From Lamellibrachia columna (Eukaryota > Annelida > Polychaeta > Sabellida > Siboglinidae): 64,000 nucleotides of DNA. The notes under the pieces were generated by a model, which was given only the letters and a program-made list of their open reading frames with translations, had not been told where the DNA came from and did not search any database. The position numbers were made by a program, and so were the translations under genes. The stretch is taken from assembly GCA_963662155.1 (NCBI GenBank), contig OY759263.1, positions 975,095 to 1,039,094 of the forward strand, in the 5' to 3' direction. This document shows positions 34,720 through 45,897 of the stretch, one piece after another (positions within the stretch are counted from its first letter, which is position 1; each line of letters opens with the position of its first letter).

Positions 34720-36640
34720 CAAGATAATTACTTGCTGTATGTCCCTATGTACATTGTTTTATGTAACATATTAGCTACAAGATAATCACTTGCTGTATGT
34801 CCGTATGTACATTGTTTTATGTAACATATTAGCTACAAGATAATCACTTGCTGTATGTCCGTATGTACATTGTTTTATGTAACATATTAGCTACAAGATA
34901 ATCACTTGCTGTATGTCCGTATGTACATTGTTTTATGTAACATATTAGCTACAAGATAATTACTTGCTGTATGTCCCTATGTACATTGTTTTATGTAACA
35001 TATTAGCTACAAGATAATTACTTGCTGTATGTCCCTATGTACATTGTTTTATGTAACATATTAGCTACAAGATAATTACTTGCTGTATGTCCCTATGTAC
35101 ATTGTTTTATGTAACATATTAGCTACAAGATAATTACTTGCTGTATGTCCCTATGTACATTGTTTTATGTAACATATTAGCTACAAGATAATTACTTGCT
35201 GTATGTCCCTATGTACATTGTTTTATGTAACATATTAGCTACAAGATAATTACTTGCTGTATGTCCCTATGTACATTGTTTTATGTAACATATTAGCTAC
35301 AAGATAATTACTTGCTGTATGTCCCTATGTACATTGTTTTATGTAACATATTAGCTACAAGATAATTACTTGCTGTATGTCCCTATGTACATTGTTTTAT
35401 GTAACATATTAGCTACAAGATAATTACTTGCTGTATGTCCCTATGTACATTGTTTTATGTAACATATTAGCTACAAGATAATTACTTGCTGTATGTCCCT
35501 ATGTACATTGTTTTATGTAACATATTAGCTACAAGATAATTACTTGCTGTATGTCCCTATGTACATTGTTTTATGTAACATATTAGCTACAAGATAATTA
35601 CTTGCTGTATGTCCCTATGTACATTGTTTTATGTAACATATTAGCTACAAGATAATCACTTGCTGTATGTCCCTATGTACATTGTTTTATGTAACATATT
35701 AGCTACAAGATAATCACTTGCTGTATGTCCCTATGTACATTGTTTTATGTAACATATTAGCTACACGATAATCACTTGCTGTATGTCCCTATGTACATTG
35801 TTTTATGTAACATATTAGCTACAAGATAATCACTTGCTGTATGTCCCTATGTACATTGTTTTATGTAACATATTAGCTACAAGATAATCACTTGCTGTAT
35901 GTCCCTATGTACATTGTTTTATGTAACATATTAGCTACAAGATAATCACTTGCTGTATGTCCCTATGTACATTGTTTTATGTAACATATTAGCTACAAGA
36001 TAATTACTTGCTGTATGTCCCTATGTACATTGTTTTATGTAACATATTAGCTACAAGATAATCACTTGCTGTATGTCCCTATGTACATTGTTTTATGTAA
36101 CATATTAGCTACAAGATAATCACTTGCTGTATGTCCCTATGTACATTGTTTTATGTAACATATTAGCTACACGATAATCACTTGCTGTATGTCCCTATGT
36201 ACATTGTTTTATGTAACATATTAGCTACAAGATAATCACTTGCTGTATGTCCCTATGTACATTGTTTTATGTAACATATTAGCTACAAGATAATCACTTG
36301 CTGTATGTCCCTATGTACATTGTTTTATGTAACATATTAGCTACAAGATAATCACTTGCTGTATGTCCCTATGTACATTGTTTTATGTAACATATTAGCT
36401 ACAAGATAATCACTTGCTGTATGTCCCTATGTACATTGTTTTATGTAACATATTAGCTACAAGATAATCACTTGCTGTATGTCCCTATGTACATTGTTTT
36501 ATGTAACATATTAGCTACAAGATAATTACTTGCTGTATGTCCCTATGTACATTGTTTTATGTAACATATTAGCTACAAGATAATCACTTGCTGTATGTCC
36601 CTATGTACATTGTTTTATGTAACATATTAGCTACAAAATT
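34720..36640. repeat. 58-bp minisatellite, about 33 copies, inside piggyBac-like copy 2
   Basis: Unit gctacaagataattacttgc, then tgtatgtccctatgtacatt, then gttttatgtaacatatta. Copy 1 has one version of this sequence at about 30,680-30,755. The main variants are aattac/aatcac, in blocks, and tccctat/tccgtat near the left end. Confidence 0.96.
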
Positions 36641-36896
36641 AAACAGCCTAAAGTTAACTGACACAAAACGGAGTGATAAAAAAAATGGTGTACTAGTAAA
36701 TAAAAAGCTCAGGTGGCCCCGACAACCCATGTTTGTAACGACAATTGCTCATTCGTTGCATATAGCCCGCTTGCTCATTTACATGTATTCGAATAGGCCA
36801 ATCAAAGGTATAACATGTTACATGTTTAGGTATTATGAATGGAAATATAAATTTTTTCTGCGAAGCATAGTAAAAGCAGCCAAATATGGGCATATA

Positions 36897-37562
36897 TGAT
36901 GCATTTTGTAAGCTATATCGTAATTAGCTATCATTTTGTAAGCTATATCGTCATTAGCTATCATTTTGTAAGCTATATCGTCATTAGCTATCATTTTGTA
37001 AGCTATATCGTCATTAGCTATCATTTTGTAAGCTATATCGTCATTAGCTATCATTTTGTAAGCTATATCGTCATTAGCTATCATTTTGTAAGCTATATCG
37101 TCATTAGCTATCATTTTGTAAGCTATATCGTCATTAGCTATCATTTTGTAAGCTATATCGTCATTAGCTATCATTTTGTAAGCTATATCGTCATTAGCTA
37201 TCATTTTTTAAGCTATATCGTCATTAGCTATCATTTTGTAAGCTATGTCGTCATTAGCTATCATTTTGTAAGCTATATCGTCATTAGCTATCATTTTGTA
37301 AGCTATATCGTCATTAGCTATCATTTTGTGAGCTATATCGTCATTAGCTATCATTTTGTAAGCTATATCGTCATTAGCTATCATTTTGTGAGCTATATCG
37401 TCATTAGCTATCATTTTGTAAGCTATATCATCATTAGCTATCATTTTGTAAGCTATATCGTCATTAGCTATCATTTTGTAAGCTATATCATCATTAGCTA
37501 TCATTTTGTAAGCTATATCGTCATTAGCTATCATTTTGTAAGCTATATCGTCATTAGCTATC
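36897..37562. repeat. 30-bp minisatellite, about 22 copies, inside piggyBac-like copy 2
   Basis: Unit cattttgtaagctatatcgt plus cattagctat, without indels, so all copies line up at 30-base steps. Copy 1 has a single version at about 31,232-31,265. Open frames on both strands (FVSYIVISYH and MIANDDIAYK periods) are by-products. Confidence 0.97.
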
Positions 37563-37724
37563 ACCGACTATGCTCATGAGTAAATATGAATCAGAACGAA
37601 GAGTGATTCAGCTTTCCAGTGATACCATTTGTTCCCGTGTGAGATACTGGTGATGGAAACGAAAATCGTACAGAGTGACACTGATTTCAGCCCAGTGGTC
37701 ACTCCCAGGGTCAATAATCTTTTA

Positions 37725-37930
37725 TTATTATTTAAGGTGTCTTATTTGGATAGTACAGTGGGATATCGCTAGGTTTGCGGGCACCTCCTCCTCCATGCTT
37801 AGGATGTGGCTAAAGAGGCGCCATTGCATGTCCATCACATCGGTGCGCAGTGGTCAACAACAACATTGTGGTCACAGAATTCTGAGGAGTGAACGACGTT
37901 GCTTCTGACGGAAGGCATTCAGTTTGTCCT
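37725..37930 (-). mobile_element. Non-LTR retrotransposon fragment (RT C-terminal tail)
   Basis: On the minus strand, one frame with an interrupting stop reads DKLNAFRQKQRRSLLRIL and then MDMQWRLFSHILSMEEEVPA, which has the pattern of the C-terminal region of LINE polyproteins (K-L-F..R..R.ILRI...W..R.RLFGHI.RM). Only a short decayed piece remains. Confidence 0.5.
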
Positions 37931-38205
37931 TTTTTTTGTCAGGCCCCCCCACATACTTGCACTGTGTAAAAAAAACTGGACACACGAAGAGATATATGTA
38001 ATTGTAATAGCTAACTGATATTGTCTTCAGTGACCAATGAGTAGAATACAGTGACCGCAAGCATTGCCCAGCGAGACAGGTCCTCAACGTCTCCGAACAG
38101 GAACCAAGTTTCTTTTAGACAGTTCATAATAACTAACTTGATTTCTGCGTTTGTTGTAAGAATCACTGCAATGTGACGTTACCTTACAGCGGGCTGTCAT
38201 TGCAG
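37931..38205 (+). other. Unique intron before exon 14
   Basis: Non-repetitive intron without visible genes, ending at the exon 14 acceptor. Confidence 0.5.
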
Positions 38206-38342
38206 GTGTTCCACACTCCCTGGTGGTGACCCCAGACACAGAGGTCACAGTCGAGAATGGCAACGTGCCAAGTTTTGAAGTGGAAGTACGAGACTGTGCC
38301 GGGAACCTGACGACTCAACCACGACTACAGGTGATGTGTAAG
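38206..38342 (+). CDS. SMCHD1: SMCHD1 exon 14 (linker, VTVENGN...VMCK)
   Basis: The acceptor is gctgtcattgcag and the donor gtgagt; two bases complete Gly and the exon ends in phase 0. It encodes VPHSLVVTPDTEVTVENGNV then FEVEVRDCAGNLTTQPRLQV, matching human [43 protein letters not shown]. The last 25 exon bases and the donor are repeated downstream as a 44-bp unit, and that series is split by a candidate MITE. Confidence 0.94.
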
Positions 38343-39050
38343 GTGAGTGAATGTTCAGTCAACCATGACTACAGGTGATGTGTAGGGGCATATTCTTTTT
38401 GACATCCACGGAGCCACCGGAAGCCGAGAATGCGGAGATGGTCAAATAGAATAGACTTCGGAGAGGGTACCAACTGCCTGCTCATAAACAACATGGATGC
38501 AGAATCAGTAGCTGTGTCAATTGTTAGCGATTTTTTCTTCAGCGGTGATATACATCATTGTGTTGTCACATGTACAAAGCAAACAGAAAACTACACATTT
38601 AATTTCATATTTTGTACAAATATCACTTACCAGTCTTTGTGCAAAGCCTTGTTTAAAGTCACATGACTGGAAACTCTCCGCTCGCGACATGCCCTGCAGG
38701 CGGCGAGACCGGAGCAGTCCAGCCAGCTTCTCCGGTCTGTTCTATTTAGCGCGGAGAGATCACGTGACCTCTCCGCATCAAATAGAATAGCAAATTTTGC
38801 TCTGCGGACAGGTCGGAGAGACAAAAAGAAAACGCCCAAAGGTGAGTAAGTTCAGTGAAGAATTGACTACAGGTGATGTGTAAGGTGTGTGGATGTTCAG
38901 TGAACCATGACTACAGGTGATGTGTAAGGTGTGTTGATGTTCAGTGAACCATGACTACAGGTGATATGTAAGGTGTGTGGATGTTCAGTGAACCATGACT
39001 ACAGGTGATGTGTAAGGTGAGTGAGTGTTCAGTCAGCCATGACTACAGAG
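38318..39050. repeat. 44-bp units made from the end of exon 14 and its donor, about 5 copies, split
   Basis: The unit accatgactacaggtgatgtg plus taaggtgtgtggatgttcagtga is exon 14 (cgactacaggtgatgtgtaag) with its donor. One copy follows the exon at once (38,362-38,385). The others run 38,838-39,050 after a 452-bp insertion. The series ends just before the exon 15 acceptor, whose ggttgtgtgtttcag is preceded by a last catgactacag. Confidence 0.92.
38386..38837. mobile_element. Candidate MITE with 16-bp terminal inverted repeats
   Basis: The left end gggcatattctttttg and the right end caaaaagaaaacgccc are inverted repeats (two mismatches). Inside, agcggagag/ctctccgc-type words and tcaaatagaatag occur near both ends. 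It interrupts the exon-14-derived repeat series. A target duplication is not clear, and no protein is encoded. Confidence 0.65.
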
Positions 39051-39065
39051 GGTTGTGTGTTTCAG

Positions 39066-39200
39066 TTTGGTGGTGCCCCAGGCCTGCCCACCTACACAGT
39101 TGACTGCTCCAGTGAGGGGCGGGGCGTCCTCTCTGGTGCCCCACTGCTGCTCAAGAAGATGGTCGGGGAACAGATCCTGACCGCAAGCATAGAGATCCCA
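39066..39200 (+). CDS. SMCHD1: SMCHD1 exon 15 (APGLPTYTVDCSS)
   Basis: The acceptor is ggttgtgtgtttcag and the donor gtaagt; 45 codons, phase 0 to 0. It encodes FGGAPGLPTYTVDCSSEGRG and LTASIEIP, matching human [20 protein letters not shown]...LKARIEIP. The first bases after the donor (ggatcaatcccagtgtag) already resemble the unit of the 3-kb 41-bp array that fills the intron. Confidence 0.95.
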
Positions 39201-39214
39201 GTAAGTATATCACC

Positions 39215-42200
39215 CACAAGGGATCAATCCCAGTGTAGTTCTATAGATCGTCGCTAGGGATCAAAGTCCCAGTGTAGTTCTATACATTGTCACTCTAGGG
39301 ATATACATTGTCACTCTAGGGATCAAAGTCCCAGTGTAGTTCTATAGAGCAGCACTCTAGGGATCAAAGTCCCAGTGTAGTTCTCTACATTGTCACTCTA
39401 GGGATCATAGTCCCAGTGTAGTTCTATAGAGCAGCACTCTAGGGATCAAAGTCCCAGTGTAGTTCTATACATTGTCACTCTAGGGATCATAGTCCCAGTG
39501 TAGTTCTATACATTGTCACTCTAGGGATCAAAGTCCCAGTGTAGTTCTATACATTGTCACTCTAGGGATCAAAGTCCCAGTGTAGTTCTATAGAGCAGCA
39601 CTCTAGGGATCAAAGTCCCAGTGTAGTTCTATACATTGTCACTCTAGGGATCAAAGTCCCAGTGTAGTTCTATACATTGTCACTCTAGGGATCATAGTCC
39701 CAGTGTAGTTCTATACATTGTCACTCTAGGGATCATAGTCCGAGTGTAGTTCTATACATTGTCACTCTAGGGATCAAAGTCCCAGTGTAGTTCTATACAT
39801 TGTCACTCTAGGGATCAAAGTCCCAGTGTAGTTCTATACATTGTCACTCTAGGGATCAAAGTCCCAGTGTAGTTCTATACATTGTCACTCTAGGGATCAA
39901 AGTCCCAGTGTAGTTCTATACATTGTCACTCTAGGGATCAAAGTCCCAGTGTAGTTCTATACATTGTCACTCTAGGGATCATAGTCCCAGTGTAGTTCTA
40001 TACATTGTCACTCTAGGGATCAAAGTCCCAGTGTAGTTCTATACATTGTCACTCTAGGGATCAAAGTCCCAGTGTAGTTCTATACATTGTCACTCTAGGG
40101 ATCAAAGTCCCAGTGTAGTTCTATACATTGTCACTCTAGGGATCAAAGTCCCGGTGTAGTTCTATACATTGTCACTCTAGGGATCAAAGTCCCAGTGTAG
40201 TTCTATACATTGTCACTCTAGGGATCAAAGTCCCGGTGTAGTTCTATACATTGTCACTCTAGGGATCAAAGTCCCAGTGTAGTTCTATACATTGTCACTC
40301 TAGGGATCAAAGTCCCAGTGTAATTCTACACATCGTCACTCTAGGGATCAAAGTCCCAGTGTTGTTCTATACCTTGTCACTCTAGGGATCAAAGTCCCAG
40401 TGTAGTTCTATACATTGTCACTCTAGGCATCAAAGTCCCAGTGTAGTTCTATAGAGTGGCACTCTAGGGATCAAAGTCCCGGTGTAGTTCTATACATTGT
40501 CACTCTAGGGATCATAGTCCCAGTGTAGTTATATACATTGTCACTCTAGTGATCAAAGTCCCAGTGTAGTTCTATACATTGTCACTCTAGGGATCAAAGT
40601 CCCAGTGTAGTTCTATACATCGTCACTCTAGGGATCAAAGTCCCAGTGTAGTTCTATAGAGCGGCACTCTAGGGATCAAAGTCCTAGTGTAGTTCTATAC
40701 ATTGTCACTCTAGGGATCAAAGTCCTAGTGTAGTTCTATAGAGCGGCACTCTAGGGATCATAGTCCCAGTGTAGTTCTATACATCGTCACTCTAGGGATC
40801 AAAGTCCCAGTGTAGTTCTATAGAGCAGCACTTTAGGGATCAAAGTCCCAGTGTAGTTCTATACATTGTCACTCTAGGATCATAGTCCCAGTGTAGTTCT
40901 ATACATCGTCACTCTAGGGATCAAAGTCCCAGTGTAGTTCTATACATTGTCACTCTAGGGATCAAAGTCCCAGTATAGTTCTATACATCGTCACTCTAGG
41001 GATCAAAGTCCCAGTGTAGTTCTATACATTGTCACTCTAGGGATCAAAGTCCCAGTGTAGTTCTATAGAGCAGCACTTTAAGGATCAAAGTCCCAGTGTA
41101 GTTCTATACATTGTCACTCTAGGGATCATAGTCCCAGTGTAGTTCTATACATCGTCACTCTAGGGATCAAAGTCCCAGTGTAGTTCTATACATTGTCACT
41201 CTAGGGATCAAAGTCCCAGTGTAGTTCTATACATCGTCACTCTAGGGATCAAAGTCCCAGTGTAGTTCTATACATCGTCACTCTAGGGATCAAAGTCCCA
41301 GTGTAGTTCTAAAGAGCAGCACTCTAGGGATCAAAGTTCCAGTGTAGTTCTATACATTGTCACTCTAGGAATCAAAGTCCCAGTGTAGTTCTATACATTG
41401 TCACTCTAGGGATCAAAGTCCCAGTGTAGTTCTATAGAGCGGCACTCTAGGGATCAAAGTCCCAGTGTAGTTCTATACATTGTCACTCTAGGGATCAAAA
41501 TCCCAGTGTAGTTCTATACATTGTCACTCTAGGGATCATAGGCCCAGTGTAGTTCTATACATTGTCACTCTAGGGATCAAAGTCCCAGTGTAGTTCTATG
41601 CATTGTCACTCTAGGGATCAAAGTCCCAGTGTAGTTCTATACATCGTCACTCTAGGGATCAAAGTCCCAGTGTAGTTCTATACATCGTCACTCTAGGGAT
41701 CAAAGTCCCAGTGTAGTTCTATACATTGTCACTCTAGGGATCATAGTCCCATTGTAGTTCTATACATCGTCACTCTAGGGATCATAGTCCCAGTGTAGTT
41801 CTATATATCGTCACTCTAGGGATCATAGTCCAAATGTAGTTCTATACATTGTCACTCTAGGGATCATAGTCCCAGTGTAGTTCTATACATTGTCACTCTA
41901 GGGATCAAAGTCCCAGTGTAGTTCTATACATTGTCACTCTAGGGATCAAAGTCCCAGTGTAGTTCTATACATCGTCACTCTAGGGATCAAAGTCCCAGTG
42001 TAGTTCTATACATCGTCACTCTAGGGATCATAGTCCCAGTGTAGTTCTATACGTTGTCACTCTAGGGATCAAAGTCCCAGTGTAGTTCTATACATTGTCA
42101 CTCTAGGGATCATAGTCCCAGTGTAGTTCTATACATAGTCACTCTAGGGATCAAAGTCCCAGTGTAGTTCTATACATCGTCACTCTAGGGATCAAAGTTG
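39215..42200. repeat. 41-bp minisatellite next to the exon 15 donor, about 73 copies
   Basis: Unit gatcaaagtcccagtgtagt plus tctatacattgtcactctagg. Variants: tatagagcagc for tatacattgtc, atcatagtc for atcaaagtc, and cattg/catcg. It begins 15 bases after the donor gtaagt. Exon 15 ends gagatccca|gtaag, and each unit has gtcccagtgtag, so the unit may stem from this junction, though only about ten bases agree. Confidence 0.96.
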
Positions 42201-42365
42201 CTGTATTTTTATGGCTATTCACTGCAAGAATCACAGTCCAAGTATTTTGTTATAAATATTCACAGTGGGGATCAAAGTCAGATTTTCTTACAGATCTTCT
42301 ACTACATTCTCACTGCTAGAGTATTAATGTGGAACGGTTAGTGAAGCGTGTATTGTGTTGGTCAG

Positions 42366-42528
42366 GGCTTCAAGGCTGCAGGTGCTGTGGAGCGGTCAGT
42401 GAAAGTACTGCCCAGTAGTGAGGCAGCCAGCATCAGTATGACCTACCGGAAGGATGACAAGACAGACGTGTCCATTAAGAATAGACAGGATATCAGTGTT
42501 GTGGCCGGTGAACTGCTCCGAGGCATCA
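42366..42528 (+). CDS. SMCHD1: SMCHD1 exon 16 (VERSVKVLPSSEAA)
   Basis: The acceptor is gtgttggtcag and the donor gtaagt; it starts in phase 0 and leaves with one base. It encodes GFKAAGAVERSVKVLPSSEA, then DISVVAGELLRGI, matching human VAPVEKTIKLLPSSHVA...VNWIAGDIM. Just past the donor, cattgtcaca-type words recur a few times without forming a regular array. Confidence 0.94.
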
Positions 42529-42782
42529 GTAAGTATCACAGTCACCGCCATGTAGTCACCTTCATTGGGACATGGTCACAGTTATTGTCACATTTGTTGT
42601 CATTCGTCACAAATTCATTGTCACATAGAGAAAACATCCATTCGATATAGAGACAACATCCATTGTCAGTAAGACTAACACCTGTTGTTTGTTGTAATAA
42701 AGCACAGCACGCACGCATGCACGCACGCACGTACGCACACACATCCATACACACACACACTGTTTCATTGTCTGTTTGACAG

Positions 42783-42850
42783 AGTTCCAAATTATGGATG
42801 AAGCCGGTCGCCTGAAGCCGTGCGACAAGACACTGGCCTCCAAGATGAAG
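42783..42850 (+). CDS. SMCHD1: SMCHD1 exon 17 (FQIMDEAGR)
   Basis: The acceptor is tctgtttgacag and the donor gtacgt; two bases complete Lys and it ends in phase 0. It encodes FQIMDEAGRLKPCDKTLASK then MK, matching human [22 protein letters not shown]. Part of it (acaagacactggcctcca) resembles the core of the 30-bp array downstream (tctagacactgg; one copy reads acaagacactggtctca). Confidence 0.92.
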
Positions 42851-43013
42851 GTACGTCCTTTGCTTTCATACACTGTCCTATGCTGTCCTATGGTTTCATA
42901 CATTGTCCTACGCTGTCCTATGACGTTCTACGTTCAAGAGTTGCCTTTAATAGAGACACTTGTAGTTGTAAAATTTCAAGCCATACTTTGTACTAGAACC
43001 AGTGGCTCTATTG

Positions 43014-44160
43014 TCTGCCATGTGACAGACTATTGACTGCCATGTGACAGACAAGTATTCTAGACACTGCTATGTGACAGACAAGTATTCTAGACACTGC
43101 TCTGTGACAGACAAGTATTCTAGACACTGCCGAGTGACAGACAAGTATTCTAGACAACTGCCGAGTGACAGACAAGTATTCTAGACACTGCCGTGTGACA
43201 GACAAGTATTCTAGACACTGCAGAGTGACAGACAAGTATTCTAGACACTGCAGAGTGACAGACAAGTATTCTAGACACTGCAGAGTGACAGACAAGTATT
43301 CTAGACACTGCAGAGTAACATACAAGTATTCTAGACACTGCTGTGTAACATATAAGTATTATAGACACTGCAGAGTGACAGACAAGTATTCTAGACACTG
43401 CAGAGTGACAGACAAGTATTCTAGACACTGTTGTGTGACATACAAGTATTCTAGACACTGCTATGTGACAGATAAGTATTCTAGACACTGCAGAGTGACA
43501 GATAAGTATTCTAGACACTGCCGTGTGACAGACAAGTATTCTAGACACTGCAGAGTAACAGACAGGTATTCTATACACTGCTGTGTAACAGATAAGTATT
43601 CTAGACACTGCCGTGTGACAGACAAGTATTCTAGACACTGCAGAGTGACAGACAAGTATTCTAGACACTGTTGTTTGACAGACAAGTATTCTAGACACTG
43701 CAGAGTGACAGACAAGTATTCTAGACACTGCAGAGTGACATAAGTATTCTAGACACTGCTGTGTGACAGACAAGTATTCTAGACACTGCCGAGTGACAGA
43801 CAAGTACTCTAGACACTGCAGAGTGACAGACAAGTATTCTAGACACTGCTGTGTGACAGACAAGTATTCTAGACACTGCCGTGTGACACACAAGTATTCT
43901 AGACACTGCCGAGTGACAGACAAGTATTCTAGACACTGCCGAGTGACAGACAAGTATTCTAGACACTGCCGAGTGACAGACAAGTATTCTAGACGCTGCT
44001 GTGTGACAGACAAGTATTCTAGACACTGCTGTGTGACAGACAAGTACTCTAGACACTGGCCTCATATGAGCAATACACCTGCCCTGTCACATTGACTCTG
44101 CCATGTGACAGACAAGTACACAAGACACTGGTCTCATATGAGTAATACACCTACCCGGAC
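43014..44160. repeat. 30-bp minisatellite, about 35 copies
   Basis: Unit gacagacaagtattctagac plus actgccgagt. The part cgagt varies (cgtgt, agagt, tgtgt) in a mixed order. The last two copies continue cactggcctcatatgagcaa and cactggtctcatatgagtaa, so the right end duplicates a longer block. Minus-strand frames (SVTRQCLEYL period) are by-products. Confidence 0.95.
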
Positions 44161-44223
44161 ACATTCTCTTCCCATTGGGTTAGTTAAAGTGTCAGTGAAT
44201 GAGTCTCCTGTCTGTTGGCCTAG

Positions 44224-44369
44224 GTGAACTGGACGCCAAAGTTGTCTAAAGACTTGCTGACAACAGGCAGCCTGCCGGACGTGCGGGCGCCAACAACACT
44301 TCAAGACAGCAAGTACTGCCACATCAGTTTGACTGACGGCTCTGGCATCGAATTCTCATTCAACATCAA
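44224..44369 (+). CDS. SMCHD1: SMCHD1 exon 18 (VNWTPK...GSLPDV)
   Basis: The acceptor is ctgttggcctag and the donor gtaagt; it starts in phase 0 and leaves after two bases. It encodes VNWTPKLSKDLLTTGSLPDV then SKYCHISL...FSFNIK, matching human [20 protein letters not shown]...MRYCQVSFQD. The adjoining intron ends here are unique sequence, unlike most others. Confidence 0.95.
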
Positions 44370-44679
44370 GTAAGTGCGTCTAGAGGGTGCTTACCTAGGG
44401 TGTGTGCTGTCTTGTAATTACACTAGCAACTCTACTGAATTACTAAAGTAGAGAATGGCACAATTCTTGTCTTGATGGATTTTATAGCCTTTTCAAACTT
44501 TTAAATAATTCCATTGTAAATGCTCTCGATTCTGCATATTTGATGACAAATTGCTTGTACTGAATGAGAGAGCCATGCCACGTGGATGTGTACTTGCAAG
44601 AAGCAGTGCTAATGTACGACTGGTGTGCAACAGTCAGCTTGTGGCAGGTAGACTACTTACGGTCTGTCTTACTGTCTAG
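44370..44679 (+). other. Unique intron before exon 19
   Basis: Non-repetitive intron. A short + frame precedes and reads into exon 19, but its start is intronic. Confidence 0.6.
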
Positions 44680-44809
44680 ACCTGTACCAGGAGAGCCAGC
44701 CCAGTTGAGATGTAAGTGCTCCGGCAGTAACCAAGTGCGCCTGGGAGAAACATTCACCTCAGACATCCAGGTCAGCGTGAGAGACAGCACCGGCAACGAG
44801 ATCAAGAAG
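44680..44809 (+). CDS. SMCHD1: SMCHD1 exon 19 (LPDEP-like start, linker)
   Basis: The acceptor is cttactgtctag and the donor gttcgt; one base completes Lys and it ends in phase 0. It encodes PVPGEPAQLRCKCSGSNQVR then SDIQVSVRDSTGNEIKK, matching human [20 protein letters not shown]...VIITDQYGNQIQ. The DSTGN turn marks the end of another linker beta-sandwich strand pair. Confidence 0.93.
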
Positions 44810-44954
44810 GTTCGTTCTGTTCAGATGTAACATATTTCTGGAGTCATATTGGAATGGACATTAACCAAATTGACCAGTTGTTAAGGTTTTTCTGGTTAAA
44901 GATGTCATGAGTTGCTAATTCCCTGTATCCAATCAAGTAGTAGATAAACACCAC

Positions 44955-45275
44955 AGTAGACACCACTGTCTGTAGACATCCCTCAATGAGGGCATTCGCT
45001 GTCTGTAGACATCCCTAAATGAGGTCATTCACTGTCCGTCGACAGCCCTCATTGAGGGAATTCGCTGTCTGTAGACATCCCTCAATGAGGTCATTCACTG
45101 TCTGTCGACAGCCCTCATTGAGGGAATTCGCTGTCTGTAGACATCCCTCAATGAGGGCATTCACTGTCTGTAGACATACCTCAAAGAGGGCATTCGCTGT
45201 CTGTAGACATCCCTCAATGAGGGCATTCACTGTCTGTAGACATCCCTCAAAGAGGGCATTCGCTGTCTGTAGACA
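44955..45275. repeat. 33-bp minisatellite with a palindromic core, about 10 copies
   Basis: Unit gtagacatccctcaatgagg plus gcattcactgtct. The core cctcaatgagg is close to self-complementary (some copies read cctcattgagg), so single strands could form small hairpins. Confidence 0.93.
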
Positions 45276-45284
45276 GAACAAGTT

Positions 45285-45778
45285 ACCAAGTCATTGTCTG
45301 TGTGTTGTGTTGTTGCAGTTTGAGAAAGTGTTACCAAGTCATTGTCTATGTGGTTGTTGTTGCAGTTTGAGAAAGGGTTACCAAGTCATTGTCTATGTGT
45401 TGTGTTGTTGCAGTTTGAGAAAGGGTTACCAAGTCATTGTCTGTGTGTTGTTGTTGCAGTTTGAGAAAGGGTTACCAAGTCATTGTCTGTGTGTTGTGTT
45501 GTTGCAGTTTGAGAAAGTGTTACCAAGTCATTGTCTATGTGTTGTGTTGTTGCAGTTTGAGAAAGGGTTACCAAGTCATTGTCTATGTGTTGTGTTGTTG
45601 CAGTTTGAGAAAGGGTTACCAAGTCATTGTCTGTGTGTTGTTGTTGCAGTTTGAGAAAGGGTTGTCTATGTGTTGTGTTGTTGCAGTTTGAGAAAGGGTT
45701 ACCAAGTCATTGTCTATGTGTTGTTGTTGCAGTTTGAGAAAGGGTTACCAAGTCATTGTCTATGTGTTGTTGTTGCAG
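45285..45778. repeat. 46-48-bp minisatellite carrying the exon 20 acceptor, 10 decoy copies
   Basis: Unit tttgagaaagggttaccaag, then tcattgtctatgtgttgtgt, then tgttgcag. The end is the exon 20 tract and AG, and the start is FEKG of exon 20. Copies begin near 45,319, 45,366, 45,414, 45,460, then on to 45,733. Units of 48 nt keep frame without stops; the 46- and 47-nt units shift it. Confidence 0.95.
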
Positions 45779-45859
45779 TTTGAGAAAGGGGTGCTCAAGG
45801 ACCTGTCAGTGACGGGCGATGGTCTCGTTGTCAAGGAAACAGTGCGAATGTTGGGTCAG
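45779..45859 (+). CDS. SMCHD1: SMCHD1 exon 20 (FEKGVLKDLSV)
   Basis: The acceptor is tgttgttgttgcag and the donor gtagtt; 27 codons, phase 0 to 0. It encodes FEKGVLKDLSVTGDGLVVKE then TVRMLGQ, in the position of human FSPSSLSSLSIAGVGLDSS. Ten near copies of the acceptor plus the first 12-13 exon bases lie upstream. The nearest one, starting at 45,733, would shift frame and meet tga after 16 codons. Confidence 0.9.
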
Positions 45860-45897
45860 GTAGTTGCTCATCTCATTTCAAAACAAATCAAACCTAC

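Larger units (their letters stand above)
34484..37710. mobile_element. piggyBac-like non-autonomous element, copy 2, expanded to about 3.2 kb
   Basis: It starts cactaggagtgaccaatg after ttaa (34,480-34,483) and ends cagtggtcactcccaggg followed by tcaa (probably a mutated ttaa). The single-copy parts (for example taacatcgctaataattatc near the left end, tgtattcgaataggccaatc, gactatgctc and atatgaatcagaacgaag near the right) align to copy 1 in the same order. Two internal minisatellites (34,720-36,640 and 36,897-37,562) account for nearly all the extra length. Confidence 0.85.

Noticed and set aside
42542..42903. Minus-strand Cys/Val-rich frames near 42.6-42.9 kb
   Set aside because: They come from an ac/gc-rich simple stretch (cacgcacgcacg) and oppose exon 17; no similarity.
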